DNA of 13,021 bases from the NCBI GenBank assembly GCA_007135635.1, contig SLIO01000209.1, forward strand, positions 1 to 13,021. The letters run 5' to 3'. Source of the stretch: Methylomicrobium sp. (GTDB lineage Bacteria > Pseudomonadota > Gammaproteobacteria > Methylococcales > Methylomonadaceae). The translations under genes and the position numbers were made by a program. Below, piece by piece: positions 7,445 to 13,021 of the stretch. Position 1 is the first letter of the stretch. The number at the start of each line of letters is the position of its first letter. The notes under the pieces were generated by a model. It was not told the DNA's origin and made no database searches. It was given only the letters and a program-made list of their open reading frames with translations.

Positions 7445-7489
7445 GTGCCTAATGAGGCACAGGTTAGGCTGTCTAAAAAGCTTTTTTAG
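7445..7489. repeat. Cluster of overlapping palindromes
   Basis: GTGCCT (7445-7450) pairs with AGGCAC (7455-7460). Alternatively GCCTAA (7447-7452) pairs with TTAGGC (7464-7469), and the two hairpins exclude each other. An AT-rich near-palindrome CTAAAAAGCTTTTTTAG (7473-7489) follows. No adjacent gene end explains it as a terminator for a recognised gene. Confidence 0.45.
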
Positions 7490-7568
7490 CTAATTACTGT
7501 GTTCCCGCGTTTTAAACTCAAAAATATTTTTGAAGTTGTTGGTATGCATAGGTTTTTAAGTGCCAGGC

Positions 7569-7650
7569 GTAGGGTGCGCATCGCGCACCTGGTCGAGCTC
7601 TTGTCGGTTCGGCACCGTGGAAAGGTGTGCGATGCGCACCCTACGGCGCT
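7569..7650 (+). repeat. Palindromic intergenic repeat, copy 1
   Basis: An 82-nt element whose arms 7568-7590 and 7623-7645 are inverted repeats with one mismatch in 23. Each arm is itself a hairpin or nearly so: GGTGCGC-atc-GCGCACC in the left arm. The centre carries TTGTCGGTT and CGTGGAAA. A second copy in the same orientation lies at 11145-11229. The shape resembles REP/BIME or miniature-element repeats; no transposase is linked to it. Confidence 0.8.
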
Positions 7651-7780
7651 CAAACTATCTTGGAATTTGCTGATGATCATAGGCTATAAAGCGCTAGTTA
7701 TTTTCTCAAAATCCATAAAGCAGTCATTCTATCTGACATGAAAATCGGTAAATTTCGACACCCTAGGCACAAGGTGTTCG

Positions 7781-7806
7781 GTCGATTTTGCTTCTGTAAA
7801 ATCGAC
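7781..7806. other. Perfect hairpin upstream of gnd
   Basis: GTCGATTTT (7781-7789) and AAAATCGAC (7798-7806) form a 9-bp perfect inverted repeat with an 8-nt loop, about 270 bp before the gnd start. It could be an operator, the end of a mobile repeat or a remnant terminator; nothing decides between these. Confidence 0.45.
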
Positions 7807-7811
7807 ATTCA

Positions 7812-7848
7812 CCCAGCACCTAAACTCCTTGAAAAATTTAAGGCTGGG
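7812..7848. other. Imperfect hairpin upstream of gnd
   Basis: CCCAGC (7812-7817) pairs with GCTGGG (7843-7848). Inside, CCTAAA (7819-7824) can pair with TTTAAGG (7837-7843) with one bulge. It lies immediately after the perfect hairpin at 7781-7806, so both may belong to one element. Confidence 0.35.
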
Positions 7849-8076
7849 ACTTTGACAGACCCCAACGTCGAACTTGGACCTCCGATGGGTATAAATTTTA
7901 ACCGAAAGTTCATGAAAACAAAGGTCTTATGCTTCAGTATACCGACAACCCGGCATCGGTCCAAATTCGGCATACTCAGATAAACGAAAGATTTGTCTCG
8001 TATCAAATGTAGCCGTGCAAAAAATCGCCCTCGTGCTACTATGAGGCTTAAAAATATGGCTTCGGGAGCCCTCAAC

Positions 8077-9522
8077 ATGAAAGCGAATATCGGTTTAATC
8101 GGCCTGGCGGTCATGGGCCAGAATTTAGTTCTCAACATGAACGATCATGATTTTAAGGTAGCCGTCTACAACCGCACGGCCGAAAAAACCGACGAATTCC
8201 TCACGGGACCGGCCAAGGGCTCCCAAATCGTCGGAACTTACTCGCTCGAAGATCTCGTGGAGCAACTGGAAACACCGCGCATCGTGATGCTGATGGTTAA
8301 AGCCGGAACCGTGGTCGATCATTATATAGAGCAATTAGTGCCGTTGCTCGATGCCGGCGACATAATCATCGACGGCGGCAATTCGCTATTTACCGACACC
8401 GACCGGCGCACCAAAGCGCTAAATGAAAAAGGCTTGCTATATATCGGTACCGGCGTATCGGGCGGCGAGGAAGGGGCAAGGCACGGACCTTCGATCATGC
8501 CCGGCGGCCACCCGGACGCCTGGGGCCGAGTCAAACCGGTATTGCAGGCGATCAGCGCGAAAGTCAATGGTCAGCCTTGCTGTGAATGGGTCGGCGATGG
8601 CGGCGCAGGCCACTATGTTAAAATGATCCATAACGGCATCGAATACGGCGACATGCAAATCATTTGCGAAGCCTATCAGCTAATGTCCGAGGGGCTCGGT
8701 CTTTCAGCCGATGAGATTTCGGCGATTTTCGCCGAATGGAACGGCGCGGAACTCAGTTCCTATCTGATCGAAATCACGGCCAATATTCTCGCCTATAAGG
8801 ACGAAGACGGTAGTCCTCTTCTCGACAAGATCCTCGACACCGCAGGCCAAAAAGGCACTGGTAAATGGACCGGCATCAATGCGCTTGACTTAGGCATTCC
8901 GCTGACGCTGATCGGCGAATCGGTCTTCGCGCGCTGTCTATCGGCTATGAAGGAAGAACGACTCAATGCCGCACAAAAGCTGCCCAAACCAGCCAATCGC
9001 TTCACAGGCGACCGGCAAAAAGCGATCGAAACCATTCGCAACGCTTTGTACGCATCGAAAATCATTTCTTACGCGCAGGGTTTCCGGCTCATGCGCGAAG
9101 CCGCGAAAGAATACGGCTGGTTGTTGAACTACGGCGAAATTGCGCTCATGTGGCGGGGGGGGTGCATCATTCGTAGCGCATTTTTGAACGACATCAAACA
9201 GGCTTATGACAATAATCCCGATTTGGAAAATTTGCTGCTGGCCGATTTCTTCGTCGATGCGATGCGGCAAGCCGAATCCGGCTGGCGCAAAGCGGTCGTC
9301 ATGAGCATCGAACTGGGCATCCCGGCCCCAGCGTTTTCCAGTGCGCTAGCTTTTTACGACGGCTACCGAACGGCGCGCTTGCCCGCCAATCTATTACAAG
9401 CGCAACGCGATTATTTCGGCGCGCACAGTTACGAACGCACCGACCGTCCACGCGGCGAGTTTTTTCACACCGACTGGACCGGGCGCGGCGGTAAAACCGC
9501 ATCGTCCACTTACAGCGTTTAA
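8077..9522 (+). CDS. gnd: 6-phosphogluconate dehydrogenase (decarboxylating)
   Basis: Cytosolic enzyme that oxidises and decarboxylates 6-phosphogluconate to ribulose 5-phosphate with reduction of NADP+. With the start at ATG 8077 it has 481 residues, the long-chain gnd length. GGGAG at 8064-8068, eight bases upstream, supports this start. An open TTG at 7993 would add 28 residues with no family match. Visible motifs: Rossmann GLAVMG (9-14); NRT (32-34), whose Arg binds the NADP phosphate; IIIDGGNS (96-103); GVSGGEEGARHGPSIMPGG (126-144); catalytic Lys182 in YVKMIHNGIEYGDMQ (180-194); GTGKWT (260-265); and RDYFGAHSYERTD (444-456), where Arg444 and His450 of the partner subunit complete the active site. 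In RuMP methylotrophs it is a step of cyclic formaldehyde oxidation. zwf follows 27 bp later in the same operon. A run of eight G at 9155-9162 encodes Arg-Gly-Gly. Confidence 0.96.
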   Translation: MKANIGLIGLAVMGQNLVLNMNDHDFKVAVYNRTAEKTDEFLTGPAKGSQIVGTYSLEDLVEQLETPRIVMLMVKAGTVVDHYIEQLVPLLDAGDIIIDGGNSLFTDTDRRTKALNEKGLLYIGTGVSGGEEGARHGPSIMPGGHPDAWGRVKPVLQAISAKVNGQPCCEWVGDGGAGHYVKMIHNGIEYGDMQIICEAYQLMSEGLGLSADEISAIFAEWNGAELSSYLIEITANILAYKDEDGSPLLDKILDTAGQKGTGKWTGINALDLGIPLTLIGESVFARCLSAMKEERLNAAQKLPKPANRFTGDRQKAIETIRNALYASKIISYAQGFRLMREAAKEYGWLLNYGEIALMWRGGCIIRSAFLNDIKQAYDNNPDLENLLLADFFVDAMRQAESGWRKAVVMSIELGIPAPAFSSALAFYDGYRTARLPANLLQAQRDYFGAHSYERTDRPRGEFFHTDWTGRGGKTASSTYSV

Positions 9523-9549
9523 ATTTTACGCATAACAAGAGTCGATTCT

Positions 9550-11040
9550 ATGTCTGCTGAACCCTGTACCTACGTCATTTTCGGCGCAACCGGCAACCTG
9601 TCCCGAATCAAATTAATGCCGGCGCTCTATCATCTGGAACTCGAAAACAAACTGCCGGAAGGCAGTCGTATAGTCGGCATCGGCCGGCGTCCCTGGGACC
9701 AAAAAAAATGGCTCGAAGAAGTCCGAGAGATGATCGGCACGAAGGTCAGCGAAGGCATCGACGAGACCGTATTCGCCCGATTCAGCGAACGGCTTTCCTA
9801 CCATCGCGGCAATCTCGATGATGCGGAATGCTATCAAGGACTGGCAGTCACCTTGAGCAAGAATGAGGACTTTCCGAAAAATATCGCATTTTATCTCGCA
9901 ATCAGTCCCGAAGATTTCGGTAATGTGATCGAATACTTAAGCAAAGTCGATTTGTTAAATGAAGAATACGGCTGGAAACGCGTCATCATCGAAAAGCCTT
10001 TCGGTTACGACCTAGACAGTGCGCAATCGCTGCAAAAACGGATCGGCCGCTATTTGAGCGAAGAACAGATCTACCGGATCGATCATTATCTCGGAAAAGG
10101 CATGGTGCAGAACGTATTGGTATTCCGCTTCGCGAATGTCATGCTCGAACCGCTGTGGAACCGCAATTACATCGACCATGTTCAGATTACTCATGCCGAG
10201 GATATCGGTATCGACACGCGCGGCGGATATTACGACGGGGCCGGAGCATTGCGCGACATGCTGCAAAGCCATTTACTGCAATTGATGACGCTTGTCGCAA
10301 TGGAGCCGCCCGCATCGATGGAAGCGGAATCCTTGCGCGACGAGAAGGTCAAGGTCTTAAAATCGATTCGCTCGATTCCCAAATCGGCGGTACACGCGCA
10401 TGCCTATCGCGGCCAATATGCCAAAGGGACGATCGGCAAGGAAAAGGTCAAGGGTTATTTGGAGGAAGAGAATATTCCGCCCAATAGCATTACAGAAACC
10501 TATGCCGCCGTGAAATTATTCATCGATAACTGGCGCTGGCGGGGCGTGCCGTTTTATCTACAGACCGGTAAACGACTGGCCAAAGGGCAATCGGTCGTCT
10601 CGATTTGCTTTCGCCATCCGCCGCTGCAGTTTTTTCGCGATACGCATGTGCAGTGCATGAACCCGAATTGGGTACTGTTGAGCATTCAACCCGAAGAACG
10701 CATTCGCATGGAAATGACCGTCAAGGAACCGGGCCTTGAAATGCGCACACGCACCAGCAGCCTGGATGCCGGTTTTCGAAACAGCGATGAAAAAGCGATC
10801 GACGCCTATGAAGATTTATTGCTCGACGTCATGAAAGGCGACAGCTCGTTGTTCCTGCGCTTCGATGAAGTCGAATACGCTTGGCGCATCGTCGACCCGA
10901 TTCTGCAAACGTGGGCCGTAGAGCGCGACTTCATCCCGACTTACCCGGCCGGCAGTTGGGGGCCCGCCGAAAGCCGCCGTTTGTTCGAAAAAGAAGATCA
11001 ATTCTGGCGCACCTCATTGACCCCGGAGTGGTGCCAATAG
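9550..11040 (+). CDS. zwf: Glucose-6-phosphate 1-dehydrogenase
   Basis: Oxidises glucose 6-phosphate to 6-phosphogluconolactone with NAD(P)+ in the cytosol, feeding gnd through the lactonase step. The 496 residues fit the family. Motifs: N-terminal dinucleotide fold [16 protein letters not shown] (11-26); substrate-binding EKPFG (148-152); catalytic stretch RIDHYLGK (176-183) with Asp178 and His179; general base His241 in [20 protein letters not shown] (331-343); and C-terminal YPAGSWGP (465-472). Two departures from the common consensus are visible: Asn16 where GATGDLA usually has Asp, and GKGMVQN where GKETVQN is usual. The catalytic residues are kept, so activity is expected. The start ATG 9550 has AGAG at 9539-9542 as a weak ribosome-binding site; translation may depend on gnd ending 27 bp upstream. 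The gene order gnd then zwf is noted. No 6-phosphogluconolactonase gene (pgl) is adjacent. Confidence 0.96.
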   Translation: MSAEPCTYVIFGATGNLSRIKLMPALYHLELENKLPEGSRIVGIGRRPWDQKKWLEEVREMIGTKVSEGIDETVFARFSERLSYHRGNLDDAECYQGLAVTLSKNEDFPKNIAFYLAISPEDFGNVIEYLSKVDLLNEEYGWKRVIIEKPFGYDLDSAQSLQKRIGRYLSEEQIYRIDHYLGKGMVQNVLVFRFANVMLEPLWNRNYIDHVQITHAEDIGIDTRGGYYDGAGALRDMLQSHLLQLMTLVAMEPPASMEAESLRDEKVKVLKSIRSIPKSAVHAHAYRGQYAKGTIGKEKVKGYLEEENIPPNSITETYAAVKLFIDNWRWRGVPFYLQTGKRLAKGQSVVSICFRHPPLQFFRDTHVQCMNPNWVLLSIQPEERIRMEMTVKEPGLEMRTRTSSLDAGFRNSDEKAIDAYEDLLLDVMKGDSSLFLRFDEVEYAWRIVDPILQTWAVERDFIPTYPAGSWGPAESRRLFEKEDQFWRTSLTPEWCQ

Positions 11041-11144
11041 CGCTCAAACCTTCTTTCGAAATGTCAGCCCCGAAGGAAAAAAACCTTTTTATCCTAGAAG
11101 AAGCATTTCACCATGAAGATCATGAAGGGAAGAGATTGAGCAGT

Positions 11145-11229
11145 GTAGGGTGCGCATCGCGCACCTAGGTCGGGACATCTTGTCGGTTAGCCATCGTGGA
11201 AAGGTGCGCGATGCGCACCCTTCGGCGCT
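11145..11229 (+). repeat. Palindromic intergenic repeat, copy 2
   Basis: An 85-nt copy of the element at 7569-7650, in the same orientation. Arms 11147-11166 and 11202-11221 are perfect 20-nt inverted repeats. The central spacer is 35 nt against 32 in copy 1 and shares TTGTCGGTT and CGTGGAA. Conservation continues past the right arm as CGGCGCT. It lies 105 bp after the zwf stop codon. Confidence 0.8.
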
Positions 11230-11252
11230 TCGAGCTGCGCCAATCACTTTTT

Positions 11253-11276
11253 ACTGCTCACTGCTCACTGCTCACA
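11253..11276 (+). repeat. Heptamer tandem repeat (ACTGCTC x3)
   Basis: Three exact copies of ACTGCTC stand in a row from 11253 to 11273, followed by a partial AC and then A. It lies just after the palindromic repeat and about 90 bp before the AsmA-like gene. A simple slippage-type repeat with no known role. Confidence 0.7.
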
Positions 11277-11367
11277 AAAGCATAAACGACTGGCAAGATT
11301 TACTATCCTGGCGTACAAGTTTTTTAAGCGCTTGATCCCAAGGCGTATATTGCTTAATCTGCCCACT

Positions 11368-13021
11368 ATGATTCTTTTCCGTTCATGGCTTCTTTGGTTG
11401 GCGTTGCCGGCAAGTTTATTGGTGCTCTTAGCGCTTGGTATAACGCTATTGCTTGCCAATCTCGATCATCCAAGTTTTAAAGCCTGGCTCAACCGGCAAT
11501 TGGCCTTGCCGCACGGCATCGCGATCGACTATCAAAATATGGATTTGGCACCGCTAAGCGGCCGCCTACAAATCGACGGTTTAAAAATCAGCGCGCCTGA
11601 AATTCATCGTCGCCATACACCGTTATTGCTAGACCTCGGCCACCTCAGCGCGCACTGGTCTTACCGGTCGCTACTCAGCCGTAAATTTACGTTGCGCGAG
11701 TTTAAAATAGATGAATTTGCAATCCATACGGTCATACAAGAAGAAGGCTTATCGACTCTGGATTTATTTCGTGACGATGCACCGGACGACCCTGAACAAC
11801 CACTGTCCCATGCCTTGCAGTTGGCCGATCTGCCCATGGCGGTGTTGGTCGAGCATGCTCGATTCAACGGTTTAAGTCTCTCGCAAACCGAGCTGGACTC
11901 TCGCGGCGACTTGATCGGCCGGCAACGGCTCGACGGCATCGATATCAATGCGACCGCCGACTTGATTCCAGGCGATGTCTCGGCCCGCATTCAGATACAC
12001 TCGTCCGAACGCACACAAGGCTTGCAATTAAGCGATTACCAAGTCGATGCTAAGCAAACCCGCAGCATGGATCTGATATTCACGTCGACTCTGACCATCG
12101 ACGCCAGCCGCAGCGTTCGGGTACTCGTACAAAGCGATTTGCTCCGACAAACATTCGATAGCGGCTTGGCGGTAGGCGGCAAGATTATCGATATCGATGC
12201 CCAGGCCCTGTTCGATATCCAAGCGCACGACACCAAACTGACGTTAACAAAGCTGCGGCTGCTGGATACGGCGGCACACGCCGAACTGGTCGCGAACTGG
12301 CCGGATGACGCACCGCTGCCGCTGCTGCAAACCGGTTCCGGCAGCCTGCACGTCGACCCGCTGCTGACTGCCTGGCCTGCATTAATCCCGAATACCGACG
12401 TCGAAGCGATGCGCCTGAATTATCGCATCCAAGGCCTTGCCAGCAACGATCAAGCCATTAAATTCAGCGTCGACGGTGAAGTCGAATCGCTCAGGTCTCA
12501 TCAAAACGGACAAAAACTCGATTTAAAGAATCTATCGTTGCAGCTGAACGGCACTATCGACTGGCCCGAACGAGCGGATTTTATAATCAGTCTTCCAGTC
12601 GGCAAAGTCACATACCGTGATGCAGACGCAAGCGATCTGGAATTGCAGCGCGCGTTACTGACCTTTAATGCCGAGAATTTCCCGATGCGCCTGGATCGAC
12701 CTTTTTCCGCCGGCGGCGTATTGAATGTCTCGGCGCTAAAACTCAACCCTGAGCAAACACCGATCGGACAAACGGATTTGAAGTGGTCTTTGGATAATGT
12801 TGTAACGGACAAAGCACAAGCCTGGCCCGCGTATGCCGAATTAACGCTAATCGGTACCTTGGATGAATTAAAGCTCGATGCTAACGCTACGCTGCAGGAT
12901 GCCAACCTGAATACCGCAATTACCGTGCAAACTGGCGCACTAGGCGCTTTACTTCGGAAGCTATCGGTGGATCGAGCACAATTGGCTAACGTAAACCTCG
13001 AAAAAACGGCCGCTCAAGCAC
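11368..13021 (+). CDS. AsmA/TamB-like inner-membrane-anchored periplasmic protein (3' end missing)
   Basis: The reading frame is open from ATG 11368 to the last base, giving 551 residues; the rest lies outside the window. Residues about 5-30 (WLLWLALPASLLVLLALGITLLLA) form one membrane anchor. The long remainder is periplasmic in character, with short amphipathic beta segments and no further membrane helix. The opening after the anchor (LPHGIAIDYQNMDLAPLSGRLQIDGLKIS, then LSAHWSYRSLLSRKFTLREFKIDEFAI) follows the pattern of AsmA-superfamily proteins, which form beta-groove bridges moving phospholipids between the membranes (AsmA, TamB, YdbH, YhdP). I cannot say which member this is. ATG 11368 has no clear ribosome-binding site; TTG 11350 with AAGG six bases upstream is an in-frame alternative adding six residues. 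Codon use resembles the neighbouring genes. Confidence 0.7.
   Translation, partial: MILFRSWLLWLALPASLLVLLALGITLLLANLDHPSFKAWLNRQLALPHGIAIDYQNMDLAPLSGRLQIDGLKISAPEIHRRHTPLLLDLGHLSAHWSYRSLLSRKFTLREFKIDEFAIHTVIQEEGLSTLDLFRDDAPDDPEQPLSHALQLADLPMAVLVEHARFNGLSLSQTELDSRGDLIGRQRLDGIDINATADLIPGDVSARIQIHSSERTQGLQLSDYQVDAKQTRSMDLIFTSTLTIDASRSVRVLVQSDLLRQTFDSGLAVGGKIIDIDAQALFDIQAHDTKLTLTKLRLLDTAAHAELVANWPDDAPLPLLQTGSGSLHVDPLLTAWPALIPNTDVEAMRLNYRIQGLASNDQAIKFSVDGEVESLRSHQNGQKLDLKNLSLQLNGTIDWPERADFIISLPVGKVTYRDADASDLELQRALLTFNAENFPMRLDRPFSAGGVLNVSALKLNPEQTPIGQTDLKWSLDNVVTDKAQAWPAYAELTLIGTLDELKLDANATLQDANLNTAITVQTGALGALLRKLSVDRAQLANVNLEKTAAQA

Larger units (their letters stand above)
7341..8076. other. Long divergent intergenic region with repeats and palindromes
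   Basis: About 735 bp between the minus-strand membrane-protein gene and gnd. I see no convincing gene. It holds a cluster of palindromes (7445-7489), one copy of an 82-85 bp palindromic repeat (7569-7650), a perfect 9-bp-stem hairpin (7781-7806) and a longer imperfect hairpin (7812-7848). Short open frames here have unusual composition and no ribosome-binding sites. The gnd promoter must lie in the right part; GTGCAA (8015-8020) and TACTAT (8037-8042), 16 bp apart, are only a weak candidate. Much of the region may be repeat-derived. Confidence 0.6.
11041..11367. other. Repeat-filled spacer between zwf and the AsmA-like gene
   Basis: About 327 bp without a gene. It contains a tandem pair of 9-mers, CATGAAGAT/CATGAAGGG (11112-11129), copy 2 of the palindromic repeat (11145-11229) and a heptamer tandem repeat (11253-11276). 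No strong terminator follows zwf; AAGG/CCTT around 11074-11087 with trailing T is only a 4-bp stem. The palindromic repeat could act as the transcript end instead. Confidence 0.55.

Noticed and set aside
7499..7741. An 80-codon plus-strand frame through the palindromic repeat
   Set aside because: It runs through the inverted repeat arms, has no ribosome-binding site and no family-like features; similar frames arise from the second repeat copy, so it is a by-product of the repeat.
7738..7983. An 81-codon plus-strand frame and a 109-codon minus-strand frame over the same bases (7809-8138)
   Set aside because: Neither shows a recognisable domain, membrane pattern or ribosome-binding site; the region is filled with hairpins and the minus-strand frame overlaps the start of gnd.
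7993..8076. A TTG start giving gnd 28 extra residues
   Set aside because: The extra residues (MSRIKCSRAKNR and onward) have no counterpart in 6-phosphogluconate dehydrogenases, and ATG 8077 has a well-placed GGGAG.
7569..11276. A CRISPR array or complete insertion sequence
   Set aside because: The repeats are two distant copies with internal symmetry and a short heptamer run; there is no regular repeat-spacer pattern, cas gene, transposase or target-site duplication that I can see.
12501..12905. A 134-codon minus-strand frame near the right end
   Set aside because: It lies opposite the continuous AsmA-like frame, which has a membrane anchor and consistent composition; the minus-strand frame is rich in Ser/Arg as expected of a shadow.

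Overview
The window looks like chromosomal DNA from a gammaproteobacterium. A gammaproteobacterial (type I) methanotroph of the Methylomicrobium/Methylotuvimicrobium kind is my best guess. The base for this is the gene families (YbdG-type MscS channel, CmoM, Tim44-domain protein, linked gnd-zwf), the moderate GC content and the style of the intergenic palindromic repeats. No methane- or methanol-oxidation gene is present, so the genus is an inference.

Layout. At 262-1497 (+) lies a YbdG-like mechanosensitive channel, followed by a Rho-independent terminator. At 1598-2156 (+) is a two-gene toxin-antitoxin operon: an AbrB-type antitoxin overlapping a MazF/PemK-type toxin, with overlapping inverted repeats just upstream that look like an operator. 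It converges on a minus-strand block. Read in transcription order, that block holds a Tim44-domain membrane protein (4877-3891), an orphan OmpR-family response regulator (3831-3103) and the tRNA-modifying methyltransferase CmoM (3080-2301), closed by a minus-strand terminator near 2172-2204. Further upstream on the same strand are an uncharacterised outer-membrane beta-barrel protein (6501-5149, with terminator-like hairpins after it) and a polytopic BPSS1780-like membrane protein (7340-6705).

After a divergent spacer of about 735 bp, rich in palindromes, comes the metabolic core of the window. These are gnd (8077-9522, 6-phosphogluconate dehydrogenase) and zwf (9550-11040, glucose-6-phosphate dehydrogenase), 27 bp apart and surely cotranscribed. 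Together they form the NADPH-producing oxidative pentose-phosphate branch, which in RuMP-cycle methylotrophs also closes the dissimilatory route that oxidises formaldehyde units to CO2. Two copies of one 82-85 bp palindromic repeat lie in the same orientation on either side of this pair. The window ends inside a large AsmA/TamB-like inner-membrane-anchored periplasmic protein that starts near 11368 and stays open to the last base.

I did not find an obviously new multi-gene system. The points most worth a second look are the direct repeats bracketing gnd-zwf, the operator and start architecture of the toxin-antitoxin operon, the kinase-less regulator next to cmoM, and the unassigned beta-barrel.
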